DNA of 64,000 nt, from contig NZ_CP022584.1 in NCBI RefSeq assembly GCF_002240225.1, forward strand, positions 806,001-870,000. The letters run 5' to 3'. The translations under genes and the position numbers were made by a program. Shown piece by piece: positions 17,354-24,395 of the stretch (positions are counted from its first letter, which is position 1; each line of letters starts with the position of its first letter). This DNA comes from Paenibacillus physcomitrellae (GTDB lineage: Bacteria > Bacillota > Bacilli > Paenibacillales > Paenibacillaceae). The notes below the pieces were generated by a model. The model saw only the letters and a list, made by a program, of their open reading frames with translations, made no database searches and had not been told where the DNA came from.

Positions 17354-18463
17354 TTATAACCGGTCATCATGGGCGAAATTGACGACCAGATGCTCCTCTG
17401 GTTTATAAACTGCAAAGGCGTAGCCTTTATTTTTCAGGTAAGCGATGATTTGAGGCAGGGCCTGAACCGTCTGCTTCGTTTCATGCATTAAAATCACATT
17501 TAAATTGCCGCGAACCTGCCTTTTAACCTGGCCGATCACCTTCTCGGGATGGTTCTTATAGCTCCAGTCCTCGGAATCCACAGTCCAGTCCCACATCTTG
17601 AAGCCGGCATCTACGATGTCATCGCGGAATTTCTTATTGATTTGCGGCGCGCTTCCGTAAGGAGCACGGATCAGATCCACGTCCTGACCGGTTATTTTCT
17701 TGAACAAGGCTTGTTCCTGCTGGAATTCTTCGATGAAATTAGCGGAGCTGCCGCTCTTATACAGCTTGTTGTAATCATGGGACATACTGTGAAGTCCGAC
17801 ATAATGACCTGCATCCAGCAGGTGGTTCACCTGCTTAGGATAATGCTTCAAATTCTCACCGATGGCAAAAAAGGTAGCGTGAATGTTATTTTTCGCCAAG
17901 ATGGCTGCGATCTGATCCGTATAACGGCCTGGTCCATCATCGAAAGTCAAATAGACCGTCTTGGTCTTGATCGACGCGGGAAGCAAAGGCTGTTTGCCAG
18001 GTTTCCTATCCGGAGGGCTGGCGGAAATCAGCGGTTCCTTATCCGCTTTAGGCATTGAGCCAGGTTGAGTCGTTGGGTCCGGTTGCAGCGTTGGGACTGG
18101 AGTCGCAACGGGTTTATCTGCACCTGAGCTTGCGTCCGTCGCCTGATTGGCCTCTTTCCCATCCGCATCCTTCATATTCGATCCATTCCCTGGCTTGTCG
18201 CTGGCTGGTGCCTTGGAAGGATTTTGCCCTTCCGGTTCTGCGCTGCCGCTCTCATGAACGGGTTTGGCCGAGGACGGCTCAGTGGGATTAGCTCCCAAAG
18301 TAGTTGCATTTACCGTCTTATTCCCCTTAGCAGTGGAATTTGTACTTGCCGTATATATGGATATAGATGCCAAAACGACAACCGCAGCGGCCAATAAGGT
18401 ATTTACTTTTCGCAAGGTGATCTTTCTGTTTCTGTTCTTCCCCGGTTTGCTTTGCTTCTCCAT
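17354..18463 (-). CDS. Polysaccharide deacetylase (NodB/PgdA type), membrane-anchored
   Basis: Carbohydrate esterase family 4 enzyme, likely acting on peptidoglycan or chitin-like sugars outside the cell. It has a basic N-terminus and signal anchor (about residues 20-40), a long Ser/Pro/Lys-rich linker (to about 165), and then a NodB domain. The domain has TFDDGPG (catalytic base and zinc Asp), HSMSHD (zinc histidines), RAPYGS, WDWTVDSEDW and ILMHE. Start: ATG 18463 with AGGG nearby, or GTG 18469; the sequence does not settle this. A long inverted repeat sits about 20 bp upstream of the start. Confidence 0.85.
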   Translation of the reverse strand: MEKQSKPGKNRNRKITLRKVNTLLAAAVVVLASISIYTASTNSTAKGNKTVNATTLGANPTEPSSAKPVHESGSAEPEGQNPSKAPASDKPGNGSNMKDADGKEANQATDASSGADKPVATPVPTLQPDPTTQPGSMPKADKEPLISASPPDRKPGKQPLLPASIKTKTVYLTFDDGPGRYTDQIAAILAKNNIHATFFAIGENLKHYPKQVNHLLDAGHYVGLHSMSHDYNKLYKSGSSANFIEEFQQEQALFKKITGQDVDLIRAPYGSAPQINKKFRDDIVDAGFKMWDWTVDSEDWSYKNHPEKVIGQVKRQVRGNLNVILMHETKQTVQALPQIIAYLKNKGYAFAVYKPEEHLVVNFAHDDRL

Positions 18464-18485
18464 CCACACCCTAGCCTCTCTGCAA

Positions 18486-18532
18486 TCAACTCTATCTACT
18501 AATAATAGGATAATATAAATAGATAGAGTTGA
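18486..18532 (-). promoter_or_regulatory. 13-bp inverted repeat upstream of the deacetylase
   Basis: TCAACTCTATCTA (18486-18498) and its exact complement (18520-18532) are separated by 21 AT-rich bases that include possible -10 sequences for the minus strand. It may be an operator or a 5'-leader hairpin. The rest of the gap to 18596 shows nothing else. Confidence 0.45.
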
Positions 18533-18647
18533 GCTTACAGAATGGTTAACCCGCGGTTACAAACTCATCATAATTAAATCCTCAGCAAGGAGGATATTGG
18601 AATTTAATCATTTAAGATACAATATAAGAAACGGGAAAGGAGTGCTA

Positions 18648-18710
18648 ATGCGACAGTACATAAGGCATATTGCCTGGGAGACAGAATTTCGGCATATTTG
18701 GGTAAAATAA
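18648..18710 (+). CDS. Putative 20-residue leader peptide upstream of ldh
   Basis: A short ORF (MRQYIRHIAWETEF...) with a good ribosome site, AAAGGAG 5 nt before the ATG. It ends 43 bp before ldh, on the same strand. It is rich in aromatic residues and His. It could be a regulatory leader or a chance ORF; a possible -10 (TACAAT, 18618-18623) lies upstream. Confidence 0.35.
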   Translation: MRQYIRHIAWETEFRHIWVK

Positions 18711-18753
18711 GGAGAACAGCTCTCTTGAAATGAAATCAAAGGAGGAATGAACG

Positions 18754-19683
18754 ATGACCAATACAACTCAGCACCCCACACGAGTTGTCGTTATCGGAAC
18801 AGGTGCGGTTGGGGCTACCACGGCATATACGCTGTTTCTGCGGGAAAGGGTCTCAGAACTTGTACTGATTGATGCGAATCATGAAAAAGCTTTAGGGGAA
18901 GCCCTGGACATGAATCACGGACTTCCGTTTGCGGGCGGGGTCAAGCTGTGGGCTGGCGATTACAGCGACTGTAAAGACGCCGATATTATCGTCATTGCCG
19001 CAGGCTCTAACCAGCGTCCGGGTGAAACACGGATTGATTTGCTTAAAAGAAATGCGGCGATCTTCGATGACATCATCAGCAATATTGTGAAATACAACGA
19101 TCACGGCATTATTCTGGTAGCGACAAATCCTGTCGATATTTTATCCTATGTGTCGCTCAAGAAAAGCGGATTCCCTGCCAACCGTGTCATCGGCTCCGGT
19201 ACACTGCTGGACAGCGCCCGTTTCCGTTATTTGATCGGCCAGAACAAGAAAATCAATCCGCGCAGCATCCATGCCCACATCGTTGGTGAACACGGCGACT
19301 CCGAGCTTCCGCTTTGGAGCCTGGCTAATGTGGCCGGGATCGACCTTGAAATCAGCGAGGAGGACAAGGAGGATATTTTTAACCGGACCAAAAACGCCGC
19401 GTACGAAATCATCAACGCTAAAGGCTCTACTTCCTACGCCATAGCTTTGGCTTTAGACCGGATCATTGTATCCATTCTGCAAGATGAAGGATCCGTCTTG
19501 AACGTCTCAACCCTGCTTAAGGACTACAATGGAGTTTCCGATGTCTACTTAGGTGTCCCTTGTATCGTAGACCGCTCCGGCGTTCGCGAAGTGCTCGACA
19601 TTGAATTGAACGAAGAAGAGCTTGAACGTTTCCAGGCTTCTGCTCATAAATTGAAAGAACAGATCGCCAGCCTGGAGCTTTAA
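18754..19683 (+). CDS. ldh: L-lactate dehydrogenase
   Basis: Reduces pyruvate to L-lactate with NADH, regenerating NAD during fermentation. It has the Rossmann motif VIGTGAVGATTAY, then SNQRPGETR, where Gln at the specificity position points to lactate rather than malate, the TNPVDILSYV segment, and the catalytic loop GEHGDSE. The length of 309 is normal. The ATG follows AAAGGAGG at about 8 nt. It is monocistronic, ending in a long perfect hairpin. No clear Rex site is visible upstream. Confidence 0.95.
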   Translation: MTNTTQHPTRVVVIGTGAVGATTAYTLFLRERVSELVLIDANHEKALGEALDMNHGLPFAGGVKLWAGDYSDCKDADIIVIAAGSNQRPGETRIDLLKRNAAIFDDIISNIVKYNDHGIILVATNPVDILSYVSLKKSGFPANRVIGSGTLLDSARFRYLIGQNKKINPRSIHAHIVGEHGDSELPLWSLANVAGIDLEISEEDKEDIFNRTKNAAYEIINAKGSTSYAIALALDRIIVSILQDEGSVLNVSTLLKDYNGVSDVYLGVPCIVDRSGVREVLDIELNEEELERFQASAHKLKEQIASLEL

Positions 19684-19730
19684 GCTGCAAGTAGTAAGCT
19701 GTGAGCTCTAAATTGTAAGTTGTGAATACA

Positions 19731-19786
19731 GCAAAAAAGCAAAAGTCCGCCGCCCTGTAGAAGGCAGTGGACTTTTGCTTTTTTGC
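19731..19786. terminator. Bidirectional terminator after ldh
   Basis: An 18-bp perfect stem (19731-19748 with 19769-19786) around a 20-nt loop, with a T run inside the 3' arm. It is symmetrical enough to work for both strands. Confidence 0.9.
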
Positions 19787-19830
19787 AGCGGAAGTATCTG
19801 GGAAGTATTAAGTGGATAAGCTTAATCGAG

Positions 19831-19873
19831 GTGGTTAACCACATTAACTAAATTAACTATTCTATGTTAACTA
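19831..19873. repeat. GTTAAC palindrome and TTAACTA repeats
   Basis: GTGGTTAACCAC (19831-19842) is a perfect 12-bp palindrome, followed by three copies of TTAACTA at 19844, 19853 and 19867. The function is unknown. The whole gap 19787-20010 is AT-rich and contains no gene that I can support. Confidence 0.6.
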
Positions 19874-19908
19874 CTCTATACTTCATGTCATTAAAATACT
19901 CGATATAA

Positions 19909-19938
19909 TAGTTAACATAATTTTATTTACGTAAATAA
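19909..19938. other. Weak dif-like 12-6-12 site
   Basis: Arm TAGTTAACATAA, spacer TTTTAT, arm TTACGTAAATAA; the arms agree at 8 of 12 positions after reverse complementing. AGTTAACATAA resembles a Firmicutes XerD arm. It is weaker than the sites at 21396, 34391 and 35780. Confidence 0.3.
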
Positions 19939-19954
19939 TTAAGAATAAGTTCAC

Positions 19955-20019
19955 TTTAATAAGGATTTGTTCCGTTTAATAAGGGTTTGTTATATTCAGG
20001 TTTGTTACGTTTAATAAGG
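19955..20019. repeat. TTTAATAAGG direct repeats at the 3' end of the DUF3900 gene
   Basis: Three exact copies of TTTAATAAGG start at 19955, 19975 and 20010; the last overlaps the gene's stop codon. GGTTTGTTA-like segments lie between the copies. The role is unknown. Confidence 0.7.
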
Positions 20020-21117
20020 CATTCCGTCGTCCGGTTTCTCTGTTTTCTTGTTGATCAAACGCTCGGCTACTTCCTGGAACGTTTCCGGCTGGAGCAACTC
20101 TACCGGTGAAAATCCTTTATCAAATACAAACGAATCGCCTTCCAGAATAACAGCATAACGGCCGTTTAGCTTGGAGAAGTGAATGGTATCGCCAAAGTCA
20201 GCCAGCTTGCCTTTAACAACCGTGTCTCCGATCCGGAATTTCAGCTCGATCTCCGGTTTGATCTGTATGATCCGTTCCGCAGCTTCAACCACCTCGGCTG
20301 GTTCCCACTTCTCCTGAATGTCCCTCTTCTCGCTCGCCGCCCACAGTTCGATTTCACGTTCTACCTGCTGGCGTTCCTCATGGGTTTCGTCCGGCCACTT
20401 GGTTTCGACAAACTGCTGGACATAACCCATCACATGATCGTTCACCATTTCCGGAATCGACTGCTCATAAGTGACAAACTTCAGGAAGTCTTCAAAATAC
20501 CGGGCATGTGAGGTTTGATGTATCTTCAGCTCCCAGTCGTCAACCATGCCTTCCTCCAGCATATAAGGGTACATGATCGATTTCATACTGCGGGCGCTGA
20601 TCGCCATTTCGACCTGGTTGACCAGACTGCGCTCATCCGAAATGCGCGCGATCTTTTGTTCAAAGTCGCATTTCAGCAGAAAAATAAACGGGTCCTCCGA
20701 ATAATTCTCGAGAGTGGCCTGCACAGCTATCAGAGCGCCGCCCCGGACGGCGCTGGTGTCCAAGTAAGCCCGCACGACATCATCGCAGGCATCTTGAAAT
20801 TCCTGTTTGTCCGATGCCGCACGCATACGCGCAAACATATTAAAATTGGGGTTGCTGTCGAGACCATATTCCGGCTCCACAATAAAACGGCCGATTTTGG
20901 TCGGCGCGTGCTCGGCGGATGGATTTTTCTCCACCTTTCGTTTGGCGATCCGGTTAAATTCCCCGCTCAGAAAGCGCTGAATTTCGCTGTCGATGTACTC
21001 TTCTCCGTCCAGCGTCTGAAAATGTTTATACGATAAGTTCGTGTTATTTGTACTGCTGCTCTCTTGACCTTCCGCTTGAATCACAAAAAATGACAGCATT
21101 TGAACCATAAACTTCAT
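20011..21117 (-). CDS. DUF3900 family protein
   Basis: A 368-residue cytosolic protein of a family found in Bacillus and Paenibacillus with no known function. Recognisable segments are APTKIGRFIVEPEYGL, DTSAVRGGALIAVQA, ISDERSLVNQVEMAI, MYPYMLEEG and IHQTSHARYFEDFLKFV. It has no signal peptide or membrane segment and is acidic overall. GAGGAG lies 9 nt before the ATG. It is flanked by repeats on both sides: TTTAATAAGG copies at its 3' end, and a 10-bp tandem repeat and a dif-like site upstream. It might belong to the recombinase neighbourhood or simply sit beside it. Confidence 0.72.
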   Translation of the reverse strand: MKFMVQMLSFFVIQAEGQESSSTNNTNLSYKHFQTLDGEEYIDSEIQRFLSGEFNRIAKRKVEKNPSAEHAPTKIGRFIVEPEYGLDSNPNFNMFARMRAASDKQEFQDACDDVVRAYLDTSAVRGGALIAVQATLENYSEDPFIFLLKCDFEQKIARISDERSLVNQVEMAISARSMKSIMYPYMLEEGMVDDWELKIHQTSHARYFEDFLKFVTYEQSIPEMVNDHVMGYVQQFVETKWPDETHEERQQVEREIELWAASEKRDIQEKWEPAEVVEAAERIIQIKPEIELKFRIGDTVVKGKLADFGDTIHFSKLNGRYAVILEGDSFVFDKGFSPVELLQPETFQEVAERLINKKTEKPDDGMPY

Positions 21118-21235
21118 GCAGGTAGACTCCTCTTCTAATCTGGTGTGCTATTTATATTTAATAGGATAAATAATTAATACTATTAATAAATATAAAATAA
21201 CTTTATTACCATTTTAATCCACGACAATTTTTAAC

Positions 21236-21275
21236 GATCTTCAAAGATCCTCAAAGATCTTTAAAGATCTTCAAT
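21236..21275. repeat. Four tandem 10-bp repeats, GATCTTCAAA type
   Basis: Four consecutive 10-nt units (GATCTTCAAA, GATCCTCAAA, GATCTTTAAA, GATCTTCAAT), exactly one DNA helical turn each, 119 bp upstream of the DUF3900 start. They could be an operator array. The remaining gap 21118-21395 is AT-rich without genes. Confidence 0.8.
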
Positions 21276-21395
21276 AACCTTTGATAATCCACAATTAATC
21301 TCGTTTAGATCTTCTCTTTTTGAATTTTGATCCTCGTTTTAGGTCTTCGTTTCAGATCTTTCCGAATTCCACTTCTGTTCTTCTCTTTCCCAAAT

Positions 21396-21425
21396 AAGTT
21401 TACATAATTCAAATGATGTAAACTT
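21396..21425. other. dif-like recombination site beside the tyrosine recombinase
   Basis: The 12-bp arms AAGTTTACATAA and TGATGTAAACTT are 11 of 12 complementary and flank the 6-bp spacer TTCAAA. That is the arm-spacer-arm geometry of Xer sites. The site ends 9 bp before the stop codon of the recombinase gene. As remembered, the Bacillus dif XerD arm is TTATGTAAACT; the left arm here is its exact reverse complement. It could also be a regulatory palindrome. Confidence 0.5.
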
Positions 21426-21434
21426 AAAACAAAC

Positions 21435-22346
21435 TCATATCGGAATCCGCAGCTCAAGTTTGGCCATCGCTTCTTCTTTCTCACGGCTGGTAATATGAGT
21501 ATATACCGTTGTGGTCTGGATTGAGGAGTGTCCCAACAGCTCCTGAACTGTCCGGAGATCCGCGCCGCGCCGCAGCAGCATCGTGGCAAAAGAGTGCCGT
21601 AGCTTATGGCTGGAATAAGCTATTTTACGGGCTTCCGGCACGCCGGTTTGGAAGCGTTCGAACGTATCGGCCGCGATCTGCTGGATGCAGCGGATGGACA
21701 ATCTTTTCCCTTTTTGCGAAATAAACATCGCTTCTTCTTTGCTTCTCCAAGGATTTAACCGGCTCTCCAGAGCCGCCTCCAGGAAAGGCAGAACCGCTTC
21801 CGGAATCGGGATGACTCTCCATTTCCGCCCTTTGCCCAGGACGCTTAACGTCCTCGCTTCCGGATTATAATCCGACAGATTCAAGGCATTGACCTCTCCA
21901 ACCCGCAGTCCCATGTACCCCATCAGCAGAAAAATCGCGATATTCCGCGTTTTATATTTTCCGCCAATATGCTGGATGAACCGCTCCAACCCATGCTCGT
22001 CCAAAAAGACAGGCAGCCGGTTCTTTTCGGTTTTGGATTTCTTGATCCCGGCTGCCGGATTGCCTTCAAGCACTTCCAGCTCGTTCAGCGCCTTGAAGAA
22101 ACAATGAACCGATGCATGCTTGCGGTTCCGTGTCGCGTCTGAGACGCCTTTTTCCCGGACGGTCGTCAGATAACTGACCATATGCAGCCTTTTTACCCGC
22201 TCAAGCGGCTTGCCGTCCAGGCTGTCCAAAAACTCATAAACATCGCTTAAATAAGATCTCTGGGTGTATTTCGTATATCCGGCATCTTTCATCCAAATCA
22301 CGAAAGCTTCCAATGCTTCCTCATAGAGTTCCGGTAGTTCTTTCAT
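21435..22346 (-). CDS. Tyrosine recombinase, XerC/XerD-like
   Basis: Site-specific recombinase of 303 residues. It has an N-terminal SAM-like core-binding domain (about 1-95) and a catalytic domain with Arg in [11 protein letters not shown], Lys in [19 protein letters not shown] and nucleophile Tyr in TTTVYTHI, so all catalytic residues are present. AGGAGG precedes the ATG. Xer proteins resolve chromosome dimers, but relatives mobilise plasmids and cassettes. Here the gene is not in a codV or fur-drm context and sits next to a dif-like palindrome, suggesting its own site. It may belong to the YoeC/RitB-like Xer relatives; the exact subgroup is uncertain. Confidence 0.82.
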   Translation of the reverse strand: MKELPELYEEALEAFVIWMKDAGYTKYTQRSYLSDVYEFLDSLDGKPLERVKRLHMVSYLTTVREKGVSDATRNRKHASVHCFFKALNELEVLEGNPAAGIKKSKTEKNRLPVFLDEHGLERFIQHIGGKYKTRNIAIFLLMGYMGLRVGEVNALNLSDYNPEARTLSVLGKGRKWRVIPIPEAVLPFLEAALESRLNPWRSKEEAMFISQKGKRLSIRCIQQIAADTFERFQTGVPEARKIAYSSHKLRHSFATMLLRRGADLRTVQELLGHSSIQTTTVYTHITSREKEEAMAKLELRIPI

Positions 22347-22443
22347 AAGAAGCAGCTCCTCCTTTCAGGAACAAATCGCTTATCCCATTTAAACGCCAAC
22401 GGCTCAACAGGCCAGACCAACCCGGCCCCCAAGCAAAGCAAAA

Positions 22444-22461
22444 CCGGCCTTCCAGCCGGCA
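22444..22461 (-). terminator. Terminator of the 167-residue protein gene
   Basis: CCGGC pairs with GCCGG across a short loop, and the minus-strand transcript continues with TTTTGCTTTG. It separates this operon from the recombinase gene. Confidence 0.6.
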
Positions 22462-22511
22462 GCTTCGCTCATGTTTCGCTCATTTCGCGCTTTATTGCTC
22501 ATAAATGGTAT

Positions 22512-23015
22512 TTATTTATCCATCACATCGGCGGAATCCACGGCATCAGCAGCGTCCGCAGTCACCATTCCTCCATCAGCGCCGCCAACCAAATCCAGCA
22601 CCCCTATGGCAAGGGCTCCGATTGCAGCTGCTTTGGTCAAATTTTTGGCGCCTTGTTTGAGCAGATCCGAATCCTGATCCTTAATGCCCTGTACGACATC
22701 TTTGCCGCTCGTATAAATATAACCGATCCCGTCGGTCACGCCGCGAAGCGTAGTTCCCACTGCGGCTCCCATATCTTGGACACCGGTCTCCAGCTTTTCT
22801 TCGTTTCGGCTTATCAAGCCGGTTCCCACATCCCAGACACCGCTTGCTGCGTGCCCCAGAACAAGACCTGTCTTGGCCGTGGCTGCCTCAACTCCGTCTC
22901 CAATTTCCTTAACGAGCTTGGCTCCGGTAAGCTCCCCAACCACTCTTATGCTGCCGCCGAGCATCAGTCCCGTGATTTCGCCTGCGGTTACTCCTGCTTT
23001 CTTCAGCCACCCCAT
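22512..23015 (-). CDS. Unknown Gly/Ala-rich amphipathic protein, 167 residues
   Basis: Not recognised. The sequence is built of Gly, Ala, Val and acidic residues in long amphipathic stretches (GVTAGEITGLMLGGSIRVVGELTG at the start; AAAIGALAIGVLDLVGGADGG near the end) without a clear signal peptide. The C-terminus is acidic (DAADAVDSADVMDK). It could be a membrane-associated or self-assembling protein. GAGGAGG precedes the ATG, and it follows the DUF3891 gene by 14 nt, so the two are co-transcribed. Confidence 0.65.
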   Translation of the reverse strand: MGWLKKAGVTAGEITGLMLGGSIRVVGELTGAKLVKEIGDGVEAATAKTGLVLGHAASGVWDVGTGLISRNEEKLETGVQDMGAAVGTTLRGVTDGIGYIYTSGKDVVQGIKDQDSDLLKQGAKNLTKAAAIGALAIGVLDLVGGADGGMVTADAADAVDSADVMDK

Positions 23016-23029
23016 AATCGCTGCCTCCT

Positions 23030-23797
23030 CTATTTAATCCATAAGCTGGCCGTACGCGGCGTGGAAGCTCTATAAGCCATCTCTCCGCCCATCTGCCGGA
23101 TTCGTTCTTTGGCCAGCTTTCGGTAGGTGATCGTCACTTCAAACGATTCGGAAAAAGGACTCGGCTTCACCTCAACCCGCTCTTTCTCCGTCCAATAAGC
23201 CGTCAGCGGCTTTGCCGCCTTCGGATTTAGAAACTCCGTATGAGCGAACCCGTCCCGAAACCAGGGATGCTCCGCCTCTTTGTCAGTTCCAGGCTCATTC
23301 ATACTTACATATAAGGAAAGGTCATCGCACAGCTGAAGCAAGCGGAAATGCCTTAATACGGCGGGGTCATTCTTCTCAATCGCCAGCTTGCGCCTAAGCC
23401 GCTCCTGTCTTTTCTCTTCCCAGCTCACAAATTGCTGCCACAGCTTCTCATGCGCCTGCTGTGTAAAAGATAAAAAATGCAGACTGCAGATCAATCCCGC
23501 ATAAGGACTCATTTCCTCAACCTCATCCAAACCTTGCTTGTAAGCCTCAAGCTTGGGTTCAAGCGGATAATCATCAAACGTGTAAGGTCTGCCCATCGCA
23601 TCATTCCAAAGCGGTTTCTTGTCCAAAGCGATCCAGCCGCGGTCATGCTCGTAAACGGCCGTAATCAGATCGTCAGCATAAGGGTCATCGGGGTGTAACA
23701 CATCCGACCTCAGCTGTTTGGCAAACTCTCCGGCTAACCTTCCGTGTTCGTGCTGTTCGATCATCACCAAACCCATATCATGTTCACGAACGATCAT
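23030..23797 (-). CDS. DUF3891 family protein
   Basis: A 255-residue cytosolic protein with the family pattern: MIEQHEHGRLAGEFA near the start, AVYEHDRGWIALDKKP, and a C-terminal part with SLHFLSF. The conserved His and Asp residues (QHEHG, YEHDRGW, SLHF) suggest a metal-dependent fold similar to HD proteins, but no activity is known. It is the first gene of a two-gene unit with the Gly/Ala-rich protein. Confidence 0.72.
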   Translation of the reverse strand: MIVREHDMGLVMIEQHEHGRLAGEFAKQLRSDVLHPDDPYADDLITAVYEHDRGWIALDKKPLWNDAMGRPYTFDDYPLEPKLEAYKQGLDEVEEMSPYAGLICSLHFLSFTQQAHEKLWQQFVSWEEKRQERLRRKLAIEKNDPAVLRHFRLLQLCDDLSLYVSMNEPGTDKEAEHPWFRDGFAHTEFLNPKAAKPLTAYWTEKERVEVKPSPFSESFEVTITYRKLAKERIRQMGGEMAYRASTPRTASLWIK

Positions 23798-23930
23798 AAA
23801 CGGCTGCTCCTTTGTATAAAATAGAAGATATGTAAAATTTCCAGGAATAGGCTATCTTCAGCTGTATTCACCGTTTATTTTAACACATATTGACCCGGAT
23901 TCCGATTTTTAAATGGCTCAGAATCGAAAT

Positions 23931-23954
23931 TGCGTATAATTTATGTTATACGCA
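23931..23954. terminator. Hairpin upstream of the DUF3891 gene
   Basis: TGCGTATAA pairs perfectly with TTATACGCA across 6 nt and is followed on the plus strand by a T run, although no plus-strand gene ends nearby. It could equally be an operator for the minus-strand operon. Confidence 0.4.
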
Positions 23955-23973
23955 GTTTTTTTGGCATAAGAAA

Positions 23974-24000
23974 AAGGAGGTCCGCATACGGACACTCCTT
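23974..24000 (-). terminator. Terminator of the 92-residue protein gene
   Basis: An AAGGAG/CTCCTT stem continued by GTCCG/CGGAC with a small bulge. The minus-strand transcript continues with five U. It lies 17 bp past the stop at 24017. Confidence 0.7.
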
Positions 24001-24016
24001 GGTTTGGACCGGCAGG

Positions 24017-24295
24017 CTAATCGCCGTAAACTACATCTTCGGCCCCTCTCAGGCGTATTTTCTCTTCATCCAAAGCTTCGTTGACCAAATCGACGCCTTG
24101 TCCGCCTTCGGCACTTTCGGCAGCTTCCATTACAGCTTCTTCCGTATGGGCCAGGCGATTCTCTGCCTGCTCCAGCATCTGCTCGGTAGGATGGCTCAAC
24201 GCCTGCGAAACCGCGTTATGCAATTTGTTCACGGCAATTTGGGCCCGGGCAATCGAATTATTTTCGTGCAAACTGGAATCATAATCTTTCGTCAA
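24017..24295 (-). CDS. Small acidic helical protein, 92 residues
   Basis: Function unknown. Mostly alpha-helical and acidic, with LEQAENRLAHTEEAVMEAAESAE in the middle. The pattern faintly resembles DUF2564 proteins of sporulating Bacillus, but I cannot confirm this. The start is TTG at 24295, with AAAGGAG about 10 nt upstream. Its own terminator follows. Confidence 0.55.
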   Translation of the reverse strand: MTKDYDSSLHENNSIARAQIAVNKLHNAVSQALSHPTEQMLEQAENRLAHTEEAVMEAAESAEGGQGVDLVNEALDEEKIRLRGAEDVVYGD

Positions 24296-24395
24296 TGAGT
24301 AAACGCTCCTTTCAATTGGAACTATTGTCTGTCATTAGGTTGCATGAGAAAGGCATTTCTTATTCATACCAGCAGCAGACACAACCCAGCTCCGT

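Noticed and set aside
21236-21275. Possible CRISPR array
   Set aside because: 10-bp units without spacers and no cas genes; simple tandem repeat.
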